A DNA stretch of 64,000 nt from Microcaldota archaeon (GTDB lineage Archaea; Micrarchaeota; Micrarchaeia; Micrarchaeales; Micrarchaeaceae), in assembly GCA_021798935.1 (NCBI GenBank), contig JAJZBL010000002.1, positions 108,561-172,560 of the forward strand. The letters are read 5' to 3'. The translations under genes and the position numbers were made by a program. Of the stretch, positions 17,767 through 26,702 are shown in pieces. The notes beneath the pieces are model-generated. The model was given only the letters and a program-made list of their open reading frames with translations, was not told the origin of the DNA and searched no databases. How positions within the stretch are numbered: position 1 is the first letter of the stretch; the number at the start of each line of letters is the position of its first letter.

Positions 17767-20070
17767 ATGACGCAAATAAATAATAATGGGCCCAACTTTT
17801 TTGGTGAATTAGTTGATGAAGAAGATCTTAATATAATAGAAGAAGAAAAACAGAGAGAGTTTACGGAAATTAATATACTTAACAAAGATATAGATAATTA
17901 CAAAAACTGGGAAGTTTGGAAAAGTGGTAAAGACAAAAGTGTACTTAGAAAACCAAAAAGCGATGATGAACTCTTCGAAGACAAAACATGGATTTTATTT
18001 AAGCGAATGGGATTCCAACAATTAAATAGAGATAGGAATTTTAAGATAGCAGTAAATGGAAACCCTAAACAGATAGATGTTTTTGCCAAAGATGAAGACA
18101 ATGTTTTCATTATAGAGTGTAAATCATCAATCGAAATATCAAATAGAAGCATAGATCATGATATTGATGATATACTTTTAGCAATAACCGATTATAAAAA
18201 AGCAATAAGAAACGAGTATGGGAAAAACTTTCGAATATCATTTTTAGTAGCGATAAAAAACATAAAATTAAGTAAACAAGAAAGAGATTATATAAGCTCA
18301 TTAAAACAGAAGGGATTATTCATTCTAACTATTGAGGACATAGATGCATATTTAGAGCTTGCTAATCAACTCGGAACAATCACAAAGTTCCAATTCTTTC
18401 CTTTGATTTTTGGTCATAAAAGAAGTTCAGAACTAACCAATATAACAGTACCCGCTATGCATATAGGTAAAGGAAACAACAAGTATTACGTATTCGTTAT
18501 ACAACCCAACAAATTGATCAAGTTAGCCTATGTTTATAGAAAAGAACTGGCAAGTCCACAACAAGCATTAGGAGCATACCAAAGATTAGTAAACAGAAAG
18601 AGGCTAGAAAACATAAAAAAATACCTAGACGGTGGCGGTTTTTTTCCAAATAATATAATAATAAACTTTACTCAAAAACCCACGTTTGAGCCATTTGCTA
18701 GTAAGCAGGAGTTTGGAGATATTCCTTATGGTAAGCTGACACTACCACCTTATTACGGGAGTGCTTGGATTATAGATGGGCAACACAGACTATTTGGTTA
18801 TGCAAAGACAGATAAGAAGGATTCAGGAAATCTAATGGTAGTAGCTTTTGATAACCTCGATGTTAAAAAACAAGCGAATCTATTTGTAGAGATAAACGTA
18901 AATCAAAAATCAATAAATTCGAATTTGTTGTGGGACATTTACCCAGATATATACGAAGGTTCTGAAGATGCAAAACAATTATCACTAAGAACAATATCAT
19001 TAATTGCAAAGAAATTGAATGGCGAAAAGAAATCGCCATTTTATAATAGGATTAGAATACCAAGTATTAGAATTTCACAAAAGGATACAAACTATACGAA
19101 CCTAACGTTGACAAATATATGTGACAGTATATCAAATAATGAACTAATAACAGATAATGGGGGGTTATTATTTAGAGAGACTTACGAATACTCTATAAAT
19201 TTTGCATTTGATATAGTAAAGCAATTTTTTGATTATGTTTCAGATAAACTAAAAGAGGATTGGGAACAGGGAGAGGAGGGACTAGTCAGAACCAATATAG
19301 GGTCAAGTATATTATTCATAATTTTTGGCCAATTCATTAAATGGTTGAACTACAAAGAGATAAGTTATAATGATTCTGAGAAGTTTAACGCGGAAATTAA
19401 AATTTTAGATGACATATTCGATAAATTAACTAAGATGACACCAGCTGAGAAAGGAACAATAAAAAGATCCAGTTCGGAAGCGTCAAAACTAGAAACTGCA
19501 CAGAAATTAATATGGGATCTTAAAGAGAAAATCGGATTCGGAGTTGGATTATGGAAAAAAGGTGGGTGGACACTAAACATACCTAATGAAGAAAACTCTA
19601 ATAATGCCATTAATAGCTTAACAACAGAAACAGAAAAAGCCCTCAGAAAACTGATAATATTCGAACTCAAGAGAATTCACGGAGAAGGGGTTTGGTTTAA
19701 AGTCGGTATACCTGCTGGGGTGAAGGATAACATAGAAAGAGGCATTCAAAGGGACATAAACAAGTTTCCGTATATGCGAGAAGAAAAGGAAAAATTGGCG
19801 GAGGATGAGAAATTAGTTTATACAGACATAGGAGATCTAAAAGAGATAATAGTATACGGACAAAATTGGGAAAAGGCATTTATAAATATATTCTCCAAGG
19901 ATAAAGAGCTAACAAGGATAGCATTCGAGTATTATGCTGCGTTGCGAAGCATGCGTGATCCAATCCATCCTGATCGTAATCTAGATGATATCGGACGTGG
20001 GTTGGGCTATTGGCATACGCGTTGGATAAGAAGATGTATAGGTCTGGATACTACCATGTATACTACATAA
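17767..20070 (+). CDS. REase-fold plus DGQHR-domain protein (casposon cargo)
   Basis: A 767-aa cytosolic protein. Residues ~70-200 look like a restriction-endonuclease (Mrr/PD-D/ExK) fold: QIDVFAKDEDNVFIIECKSS gives Asp104, Glu117 and Lys119. Residues ~220-420 are a DGQHR/DndB-like domain with IIDGQHRLFGYA (337-341) and the family's NVNQKSINSNLLWDIYP segment. The C-terminal ~200 residues are helical with RDPIHPDRN, weakly HEPN-like (uncertain). DGQHR proteins occur with DNA phosphorothioation and other defence loci, so this may be a DNA-sensing nuclease carried as cargo. The gene is full length while the mobility genes are broken. Confidence 0.75.
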   Translation: MTQINNNGPNFFGELVDEEDLNIIEEEKQREFTEINILNKDIDNYKNWEVWKSGKDKSVLRKPKSDDELFEDKTWILFKRMGFQQLNRDRNFKIAVNGNPKQIDVFAKDEDNVFIIECKSSIEISNRSIDHDIDDILLAITDYKKAIRNEYGKNFRISFLVAIKNIKLSKQERDYISSLKQKGLFILTIEDIDAYLELANQLGTITKFQFFPLIFGHKRSSELTNITVPAMHIGKGNNKYYVFVIQPNKLIKLAYVYRKELASPQQALGAYQRLVNRKRLENIKKYLDGGGFFPNNIIINFTQKPTFEPFASKQEFGDIPYGKLTLPPYYGSAWIIDGQHRLFGYAKTDKKDSGNLMVVAFDNLDVKKQANLFVEINVNQKSINSNLLWDIYPDIYEGSEDAKQLSLRTISLIAKKLNGEKKSPFYNRIRIPSIRISQKDTNYTNLTLTNICDSISNNELITDNGGLLFRETYEYSINFAFDIVKQFFDYVSDKLKEDWEQGEEGLVRTNIGSSILFIIFGQFIKWLNYKEISYNDSEKFNAEIKILDDIFDKLTKMTPAEKGTIKRSSSEASKLETAQKLIWDLKEKIGFGVGLWKKGGWTLNIPNEENSNNAINSLTTETEKALRKLIIFELKRIHGEGVWFKVGIPAGVKDNIERGIQRDINKFPYMREEKEKLAEDEKLVYTDIGDLKEIIVYGQNWEKAFINIFSKDKELTRIAFEYYAALRSMRDPIHPDRNLDDIGRGLGYWHTRWIRRCIGLDTTMYTT

Positions 20071-20236
20071 AAAGGCTTATTAAGTGTCACTATAAATATA
20101 GGCATGGGACTCAAATGGGTTTGAAAGGTATATAAATTCGCATCCTAGTGACATACCCACAAAAATGCGTTATATTAACGCGATACAAATAGACGCTGCT
20201 TCTAGGTGTTAAAGATACATACACAAAACTGCTTCT
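20071..20236. other. Intergenic gap with an inverted repeat between convergent cargo and cas1
   Basis: Contains TGTCACTA (20085-20092) and its inverted copy TAGTGACA (20146-20153), 53 bp apart. It could be a long-loop terminator or an old transposon end. No ORF seen. Confidence 0.3.
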
Positions 20237-21219
20237 TTATTTATAAACAGCATTATTGATTTTACTTATAACTTTGCCATAAACATTGATTTTCTTTCCT
20301 TCTTTTATGTGTCTTTGGATATACCACAGCGTTGACTTATTTATACCTAACCTCCTGTGGTCTTGTGGCATTAGGCTTAGCACCTTACTTCGAATGTCCG
20401 TATTATCCTCTCGCTTTATCTTGAATTCTGGCACATTGAATTGGAGCTTGCCCGATTTGCCAATTATGTAGTTAGCCAGCAACCTAACGTTTTCGTATAG
20501 CATGTTCTGGTAGCTGTAGCATTTGCCGTTGTAGAACGCTCTGGCATTGAAGTTCAGCCGTATCTTCTCGATCAGTGCCTTTGCCGTATTCTCTCTTAGC
20601 CTTATGTTGTAGTTCTCTGTTACGATAAAATCAGCCTTTTTAGCTTCTTTTCTTCTAGTAACTGTATCACCGATAAGTCTACTAGCCACCTATAAAGCTC
20701 CTGAATGTCGTAAACAAGAGGGGCTCTGCTGTTCGACAACTCGTGCAAGAAGCTTATCGAAGGATCAAGACTGATGGAATTGAGGTCTTTCCTAACCTCT
20801 GATTCCAATACAGCATAGCCGTAGTTCAGCAAGGCGTTTACCTCATCAGAGGCGTTGCGATTATGTGAGTTCAGGGTGTTGTTTCTGCTAACGAACTTGA
20901 ACTCTGGGCATAGTTTATTGAACGCCTTTAGAATTTGAGACCAGTAAATGTCAGCGATTCTGCCCTCATACATCATAAGGTTGCGGTAATCGTAAGTGGT
21001 CTTCAGTTTGAACGTCGACTCTTTATTCGATTCCGAACTTATCGTATTCGCATCCATCTCTTTGTAGTATTTTGATAGCTCATTCAGTAGATTTATTGAC
21101 TGTTTGACCTTCTCTTTGACTATGGGATAGGCTATGCCATACCTTCTCTCCTCATCTTGATATATCTCATACTGCCTTAGCCTCAGTTTGCTTGATACTG
21201 TTTCTTTTGGCATTTCCAA
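20237..21219 (-). pseudogene. cas1: Casposase (Cas1 integrase), N-terminally truncated, -1 frameshift
   Basis: Frame 1 (21219-20620) holds the Cas1 helical domain: Glu85 in MMYEGRIADIYW, NASDEVNALLNYGYAVLES, His159 in LDPSISFLHE, and Asp171/Glu174 in LVYDIQELYRWLVD. These are the expected metal ligands. Frame 2 (20689-20237) continues with ADFIVTENYNIRLRENTAK and ends in an HTH (HRRLGINKSTLWYIQRHIKEG), the tail typical of casposases. The frames join by a -1 shift at CTAAAAAGG (20635-20643). The N-terminal beta domain (~80 aa) is missing: an in-frame stop lies just before TTG 21219, where the sequence meets the truncated polB. No cas2 or CRISPR array is present. Confidence 0.85.
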
Positions 21220-22571
21220 AAGGCAAGCAGAACAACCTCAGCACGATAAACCTATTCGGCAAGAACATAGCACCGGAGAAAGATGACTTTATCCGCTATT
21301 TAATCGAACATCGGTTAGAGATAAAGCAGAAATTGAAGCACGACCCAGATAACAAAGACCTCAAGAAAGAGGACTTTATCGCCAAAATAATAGCTAACGC
21401 AACCTCTTACGGCATTTTCGTTGAAGTAAACACACAAAACGAGAGAGTAAATGCAGAAATCTACGGGATAAGTCCGTTTACATGCGAGGTGGATTAGAAA
21501 GAGCAGTTTGGCAGAGCCTTTAACCATATCCTTGCGACCATGCTAACATCAGGATCAAGGCTGATACTCGCTATGGTAGAGGCATACGTGAAGGAAAACA
21601 ATGGTTACTTTGCATATTGCGACACCGACGCCCTATTTGTGAATCCTGAGCTAGTGGGCAAGATTCAAGCTTTCTTCAATCCCTTAAATCCTTATACAAA
21701 TCCAGTTGAAATGTTCAAGGTAGAGAATAATGAAGATGGAAAGCCTCTCCATAATGTTTGGTTTTACGGCATATCAGCTAAGCGGTATTGTTTGTACAGC
21801 ATAGAAGATAACAAAATCGACATACTCAAGCACTCTTCTCACGGATTAGGCGGTCTGATAGGCATAAGCGAGGATGAGATAAAGAATATCTGGAAAGACA
21901 TTTTAGACCATCACTACAATAGGCTATCGAAAGAGGCTATCGAAAGCAAGTATTCAAACAAATTCGTGATGGGCAAGCTGGCATTGACCTCGCCTTTTGT
22001 CTTACAGCGTTTTAGACGCACAAACAAGGATAAGAGGTTAAAGCCGTTCAACTTTGTTATCGTTGGCATAAGGTATAGATTAGACCCATCGACCAAAGAG
22101 CCAATAATACCCATCATGGCTTACACCAAAAACACAGATATCGTGCCGTTTAGTCCATTTACTGATTACAAAACTGGTAAAGAGTACAAAGATAACACAA
22201 AGTATTACTGGAAACCATTTTCAGAATTCCTCTTTAGCTACATAGATCATAACGATGGGAAGTACGATGGCGATATAGGAGAATTGAGAAGGAAACAAAT
22301 TGTTATTGGAGATATAGAGCATATTGGAAAAGAGTCAAACAACCTTGAAGAGAGCGAAGTTATTGGTGTTTCGGATAACGATTACGTTATCTATGATAAC
22401 AAAACAGAGCAAAAGATAGCTGATGTTATCAAGAATATGACTACAAGAGACGCTAGATGCATCGGATTGTCTAAAAGGCACTTGTTCAGGTTGAAGAAAA
22501 AGATAAAAGATGGAAAGAGGATAGTATTAAAAAGGAAAATGTTAAAGAAGTTAATGAAACAGATAAACTGA
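21192..22571 (+). pseudogene. polB: Family B DNA polymerase, C-terminal part only, with internal TAG
   Basis: Palm and thumb region of a protein-primed-like/casposon PolB. KIIANATSYGIFVEV (motif B region) and ATMLTSGSRLILAM lead into YFAYCDTDALFV, the motif C Asp-Thr-Asp. TAG at 21495-21497 interrupts an otherwise continuous frame (EVD-stop-KEQFGRAF). The exonuclease domain and motif A are absent: homology starts at ~21215, exactly where the divergent cas1 is also cut. The C-terminus (CIGLSKRHLFRLKKKIKDGK) is an HTH like that of the casposase. Confidence 0.83.
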
Positions 22572-22843
22572 TGTATATGAAACCTAAAACCATTGGCGGA
22601 TTAGCTCTCATGTTGGTGGGTGTAGGAATAATAGTCCATGCCTTTTTACTATGGAACTCTAATTTTCAGCTTAGCAAAGCTACAAATCCAAATTTCGTTA
22701 TAAATTCAATGATAATAAGTGTTGTATATATTATCCTTATCATAGTAGGCATACTCACATTTATCAGCGGCGGATTGATAATTAATAAAGATAAAACTTT
22801 AAGGATAATGGGAATTTTATATGCTAAATTAAACAGAAAATAG
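22571..22843 (+). CDS. Small two-helix membrane protein (casposon cargo)
   Basis: 90 aa with two clear transmembrane helices (GGLALMLVGVGIIVHAFLL and ISVVYIILIIVGILTFISGG) and a basic C-terminus. No family recognised. The ATG shares one base with the polB stop, so it was probably translated in the polB operon. Confidence 0.5.
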   Translation: MYMKPKTIGGLALMLVGVGIIVHAFLLWNSNFQLSKATNPNFVINSMIISVVYIILIIVGILTFISGGLIINKDKTLRIMGILYAKLNRK

Positions 22844-22864
22844 AAAAAGCAAAATAGTGTGCTT

Positions 22865-23425
22865 ATGAATATAGATAAAGAATTAAGTAAATTTTATGAA
22901 TCCTTAAAACTTGCGCTTACTCTAATAACGATACTAATTCCAATAATTTTGTTTTTAGGTAATATCTCTATTGGAATTGAGAGTATAAGTAACCTTGCTT
23001 CAAATAATAATTTTGGATCTAACATAAATTGTAATGCGGCAAATACAATCTCCGAGTACTATTCTTGTCAGTTAAATATTACTGAACATTCATATATGCC
23101 ACAGTATAAGACATTAGCGCTTAATATTACTTTCATAATTATGTTGATTGCTCTAGTATTTAGCATTCTTATGTTGTCTCAGCACGTAAATACTAAAAAG
23201 AGAAGTTTATTACTAACATTTGCAGGATTTTTCATTTTGATTCTTTGGAGCATTACTATGTCAAGGATAGAAGTCTACACACTACCTATGGGAACGGCAA
23301 TTGTAATCTCCCTAGCAAATATTACATTCATGTGGCTTTTTGTATTTATGACAATTTATATTATAATTATGGCAATCACACCATTAAGGTCTTTACTGTT
23401 TAATAAAACAGGCAAAAGAAGTTGA
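22865..23425 (+). CDS. Four-helix membrane protein (casposon cargo)
   Basis: About 186 aa with an N-terminal helix, an extracytoplasmic loop containing two cysteines (NCNAANTISEYYSCQ) and potential N-glycosylation sites, then three more helices. ATG 22865 is preferred over GTG 22859. It is in the same frame as the preceding 90-aa gene but separated by a TAG and 21 nt; I treat them as two genes. Function unknown. Confidence 0.5.
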   Translation: MNIDKELSKFYESLKLALTLITILIPIILFLGNISIGIESISNLASNNNFGSNINCNAANTISEYYSCQLNITEHSYMPQYKTLALNITFIIMLIALVFSILMLSQHVNTKKRSLLLTFAGFFILILWSITMSRIEVYTLPMGTAIVISLANITFMWLFVFMTIYIIIMAITPLRSLLFNKTGKRS

Positions 23426-23449
23426 TATGACCCCTAATTAGTTACGTTG

Positions 23450-23542
23450 TGCTAAAACTATGTTAGAATCCTGCTTTTTTGAAACACAAAATTTACCGAC
23501 GACAAAAAGTGGGGGACATTTGTGGCACTTATATATAACCCC
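23450..23542 (-). repeat. Right terminal inverted repeat
   Basis: The complement of 23527-23542 is GGGGTTATATATAAGT, identical to the left end. AAATGTCCC and TTCTAACATAGTTTTAGCA (23450-23468) recur in the same order. The right end has ~40 extra bases between the second and third blocks. Confidence 0.88.
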
Positions 23543-23556
23543 TTGCTTTAAATGCT
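23543..23556 (+). repeat. Right target-site duplication, overlapping the tRNA-Glu 3' end
   Basis: TTGCTTTAAATGCT, perfect match to 16181-16194. Its last four bases are the complement of the tRNA discriminator A and terminal acceptor bases. Confidence 0.92.
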
Positions 23557-23627
23557 CCCACCGAGATTTGAACTCGAGTTTCAGCCTTGAGAGGGCTGTG
23601 TCCTTGACCGGGCTAGACGATAGGAGC
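23553..23627 (-). tRNA. tRNA-Glu (anticodon CUC)
   Basis: Cloverleaf read on the minus strand: acceptor GCTCCTA with TGGGAGC, anticodon stem CAGCC/GGCTG with loop CTCTCAA, T-loop TTCAAAT, discriminator A, no encoded CCA. It is intact because the casposon regenerated its 3' end through the target duplication. No intron. Confidence 0.93.
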
Positions 23628-23689
23628 ATATATATTGCAGGTTAATTTGAACATTAATATTATTAATAATTTTTGTTAGCCTGTGCTTT

Positions 23690-24877
23690 TTATTTCCTGT
23701 TTACTTCTCCATTAATATTTTTTAATGCCCTTAGCACTTTTGCTTCAGGCCTTGCAAGAAGGAATAATATAATTATAACGGGTATAACCAACAGCATGGT
23801 TTCCCTAAAGCCTACAGCTGATATTAATCCTCCCGCTATTGTTGGAACTACAATATTGATCAGCATAATTATGGCAAAAAAATAACTGTTGGCTTTGTTC
23901 CTGCTGCTTAAATCAAAGGATCTTCCTATTGCAGATATAGAAAGTGGATAGGTCAACCCATGAGGAACGCCTAATATTATTATCCCTATTGCATAAAGCA
24001 GTAAGTCTTTGCTTAAGAATATTGTTAATAGCCCTATCGATGTCATAAGCATTGAGAGCTTGATATACCTCCATAGGTTGGAAGGAACAAAGTATGACAG
24101 CACGACCCGTGAGAGGAACGAAATTGTGAAAAGAAGCGAGAACATCAGCATTACTGCACTTGACGATAATCCTAATGACTGCTCAGCGAATATCCCACTG
24201 AAAAAGATTATCATTGCGAAAGGTGCATTGTAAGTCAATATAGAGTATATTGCAAGCTTAAATCCGTGGTTCTTCCATACTTTGACGTCTTTTCCTGAAT
24301 CCTCACTTTTTGCTACAGGAAATTTCATAAGTGGTGACAGTATAAATGCCAATAAGCTTATAGGGGCAAACAGCAGAAATGCATACTTCAATGGAAAATA
24401 GTCCAAAACTATAGATTCTATGAAAGGTCCTGCTATCAAGCTTGCACTGAGTGCTAGCGTGTATATACCCATCATCCTTTCCCTTATCCTCCTATCTGTA
24501 GAGACTCCTGCCGAAGTTATTATATTCGGCATTATTATTCCTGACGCAAAACTCATTATAAGAATATATACCCATATTGATATGTAATTTGAAATGAAGA
24601 TAAGCACAAATGATATAGTTATCAAGGCGTTAGCCACTATGAAAAGGTATCTCCTTATCTTTGAGCATAACCTGCTATTTACAAAAGCTGTAGAGATAAA
24701 AGTAACAAGTGACGAAAACCCTGCTAATATTCCTACATCTGTTTCTGTAAAATGAAAATACTGCTTTACGAAAAGAGGTATTGTAGTCATAAAGGCATTG
24801 TTCGACGACCTGACTGCAAAAGTGAAGGACACCAATATGACAATTGAGTAAATTAGATAGAATTTATTTTTGTCCAA
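23690..24877 (-). CDS. Major facilitator superfamily transporter
   Basis: 395-aa protein with about 12 transmembrane helices. Characteristic loops: SRLCSKIRRYLF after helix 2 and GRSFDLSSRNKANSYFF, the symmetrical loop of the second half. No substrate motif is clear; drug or metabolite efflux is possible. TTG start. It is separated from DUF460 by 8 bp on the same strand. Confidence 0.8.
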   Translation of the reverse strand: MDKNKFYLIYSIVILVSFTFAVRSSNNAFMTTIPLFVKQYFHFTETDVGILAGFSSLVTFISTAFVNSRLCSKIRRYLFIVANALITISFVLIFISNYISIWVYILIMSFASGIIMPNIITSAGVSTDRRIRERMMGIYTLALSASLIAGPFIESIVLDYFPLKYAFLLFAPISLLAFILSPLMKFPVAKSEDSGKDVKVWKNHGFKLAIYSILTYNAPFAMIIFFSGIFAEQSLGLSSSAVMLMFSLLFTISFLSRVVLSYFVPSNLWRYIKLSMLMTSIGLLTIFLSKDLLLYAIGIIILGVPHGLTYPLSISAIGRSFDLSSRNKANSYFFAIIMLINIVVPTIAGGLISAVGFRETMLLVIPVIIILFLLARPEAKVLRALKNINGEVNRK

Positions 24878-24885
24878 TTAATCAC

Positions 24886-25362
24886 TTAGGGCCGATTTGC
24901 TTTCTTGCCTTCCATTATCTCATTTATCGAATATTTCTTTATTACCTTAGCCTTAAGCAGATTTATGTCTTTGTAATCTTTTTCCTTGGCTATTCTCTCT
25001 GCCTGTTTTAGCTTGTTTGCATATTTGTTGTACACATTGAGAGCAGATGTATATGCATCTCTTTCATGTGGATTCTTTATCTTCATAATCCTAGCTTCCA
25101 GTTTCTTATTTTTCATAGACAAGTCTTCGTTAGGCAAAAATAAAGAGGCATTGAAAGAAGCAGTTATCTTGCGTATTATATCACTCTTGCCGTTATGCTT
25201 GTCATTTGCTATAACTATTGGCGTGCCAATTTTCTGTATCTCCCCTACAATCCAATTAGGCCCTGCATCTCTTTTATGTGCACTGAATAGGTACTTGCCA
25301 CTTAAGCTTAAGCAAGCTATCGCAGATGTCTTTCCTGTATCAACACCTACTATTATATACAT
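24886..25362 (-). CDS. DUF460 (COG2433) RNase H-like protein
   Basis: N-terminal IIVGVDTGKTSAIACLSLSG is the first strand pair of an RNase H/RuvC-like fold. VIANDKHNGKSDIIRKI and NPHERDAYTSALNVY (Asp) are typical of the archaeal DUF460/COG2433 group. At 158 aa it contains only the nuclease-fold part; many homologues have a long coiled-coil extension. Biochemical role unknown. Confidence 0.7.
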   Translation of the reverse strand: MYIIVGVDTGKTSAIACLSLSGKYLFSAHKRDAGPNWIVGEIQKIGTPIVIANDKHNGKSDIIRKITASFNASLFLPNEDLSMKNKKLEARIMKIKNPHERDAYTSALNVYNKYANKLKQAERIAKEKDYKDINLLKAKVIKKYSINEIMEGKKANRP

Positions 25363-25366
25363 TATA

Positions 25367-26689
25367 TCATTTGCTGGAATTCAGTTGCGATAATGTGTAA
25401 TTTGCAGCAGAGTTAAATCTCTCAGGTATAGTTTCGTATTGGCAGTTAAGTATTATCTCTGGTGTCTGTGTTACATTATAATATTTAGCTAGTTCTGATT
25501 GATAATCCATAGTATCTGTTATATTGTACATACAGGACTTCATTTCAGTCATATTTAAGTATGACAGTTCTGCATATTTGGAAAGGGTAGAATTGCTCAT
25601 CGGTACATAATTGAAGTTCTTGTTTATGTAGTTAACAAACATGCCAAAGTCTGGTTGTGATGAAGCACATGCAAGATATTTTCCAAGTAGTTGTGTCTTA
25701 TTAATTCCATAAGTAGGATACAAGCTTTGGCTATACCCAGTGAATATGAAGTAATACGTCGTATTTATCTTTCCATTGTAGCTGTTTGTTTCATTTATTA
25801 TCTTTTGCAAAGAAGATAAGGCGTTATATGCATATGGATCAGTTATATAGTATGCTGGTATTGGTTCTGTCGTATTGCATGCAACTTTGTCTGCAAGCTT
25901 TATAGCTCCACTTCCTTCTGCAGTATTGCCTGATATAGGAGATGGTGGAGGCACTAATTGAGTAAATGGCTCAACTAGTGTAAGGTTTGAAGAATAAAGC
26001 AATATTGATATGTTTAGAGTTTCGTTTCTTGCTACAGGATCTTTGTAAGGCATTACTACGAGCCATTCTCTTGAGTTATTCAAGTAGGATACATTTGAAT
26101 CATTTGGCTCTATGTAGTATGGCAATAATGAAAGGGATGAATTAACCCTTGCATATCCTGCTATTATATTTTCAGCAGCAGTCAATGCCTGCGATGAATT
26201 ATATTTAGGCTGCACACAGGTTGAATTTACTATTCCATATTGGCAAACTTTAGCTTTTGTTACTGTTTTGACAACCTTAAACGTGGACATCACAACAAGA
26301 AGCGCTATCAATATTACTACAAGTATTATCAATGATATATGCAGATAATCCAGTCCTCCCATATGAGAAGCAGGCTTTATTATCAGGAGGGGTTCCTTTT
26401 TCTTAGTCTCTTCATTTAAGTTTATTTTTCCATTGATGTTAACTTCAGGGACTTTTACATTTGATTCGGATATGTTCTTTTTGCTTTCATTTGGGTGTAC
26501 TGCCACAGTCGGCTTTTTCTCTACTCTTGTTTTTGTGCTTTTGCTTGCTACTTTGTTTTTAACAGGAATACTCTTTTTTGCAGCTTTGGCACTACTTTTG
26601 CTTGCTACTTTTTTTACCTTTGCAGTAGCCTTTTTATTTGATAAATTTGCAGATTTACTTCCTTTACGTTTTTTTGATTTTTTAACCAT
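25367..26689 (-). CDS. Membrane-anchored surface protein, possibly thioredoxin/DsbA-like
   Basis: Very Lys-rich N-terminus (~95 aa, histone-tail-like repeats of K/A/S), one transmembrane helix (LHISLIILVVILIALLVVMST), then a large exported domain with many N-x-S/T sequons and four or more cysteines. The end (SELAKYYNVTQTPEIILNCQYE) resembles the 'cis-Pro' part of DsbA-like folds, but no CxxC is visible. I do not recognise the family. It lies just downstream of tRNA-Arg on the same strand. Confidence 0.5.
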   Translation of the reverse strand: MVKKSKKRKGSKSANLSNKKATAKVKKVASKSSAKAAKKSIPVKNKVASKSTKTRVEKKPTVAVHPNESKKNISESNVKVPEVNINGKINLNEETKKKEPLLIIKPASHMGGLDYLHISLIILVVILIALLVVMSTFKVVKTVTKAKVCQYGIVNSTCVQPKYNSSQALTAAENIIAGYARVNSSLSLLPYYIEPNDSNVSYLNNSREWLVVMPYKDPVARNETLNISILLYSSNLTLVEPFTQLVPPPSPISGNTAEGSGAIKLADKVACNTTEPIPAYYITDPYAYNALSSLQKIINETNSYNGKINTTYYFIFTGYSQSLYPTYGINKTQLLGKYLACASSQPDFGMFVNYINKNFNYVPMSNSTLSKYAELSYLNMTEMKSCMYNITDTMDYQSELAKYYNVTQTPEIILNCQYETIPERFNSAANYTLSQLNSSK

Positions 26690-26702
26690 TATATCACCTG
26701 TA

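Larger units (their letters stand above)
17446..22513. repeat. 65-bp perfect inverted repeat pair inside the casposon
   Basis: Segments 17446-17510 and 22449-22513 are exact reverse complements. Both encode the C-terminal HTH module. Such a pair could drive inversion of the ~5-kb interior, including the cargo and cas1. Confidence 0.85.
16195..23542. mobile_element. Casposon: Cas1-encoding transposon at the 3' end of tRNA-Glu
   Basis: A 7348-bp element. The ends are inverted repeats (GGGGTTATATATAAGT at 16195-16210 and its complement at 23527-23542, with further conserved blocks inside). A 14-bp direct duplication flanks it, and the right copy overlaps the tRNA-Glu discriminator and last acceptor bases. 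Inside are a Cas1 integrase with a C-terminal HTH, the C-terminal part of a family B DNA polymerase, an intact REase-fold/DGQHR cargo gene, a broken coiled-coil gene and two small membrane proteins. Cas1 plus PolB plus TIRs plus ~14-bp TSD at a tRNA 3' end is the definition of a casposon. Both mobility genes are damaged, so autonomous movement is unlikely. Confidence 0.9.

Noticed and set aside
20085..20153. TGTCACTA/TAGTGACA inverted repeat as a second transposon end
   Set aside because: Eight base pairs only, no duplication beside it, and no match to the outer TIRs.
20237..21219. Cas1 as part of a CRISPR-Cas adaptation module
   Set aside because: No repeat-spacer array, no cas2 and no effector genes within the window; TIRs, TSD, PolB and the HTH tail point to a casposon instead.
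22571..23425. Two membrane ORFs as one gene read through TAG
   Set aside because: They share a frame, but TAG stops ordinary genes here, the second has its own ATG, and sharing a frame has a one-in-three chance.
23460..23645. Short ORFs across the right TIR and tRNA-Glu
   Set aside because: They overlap the tRNA and the inverted repeat on both strands and have no ribosome-binding site.
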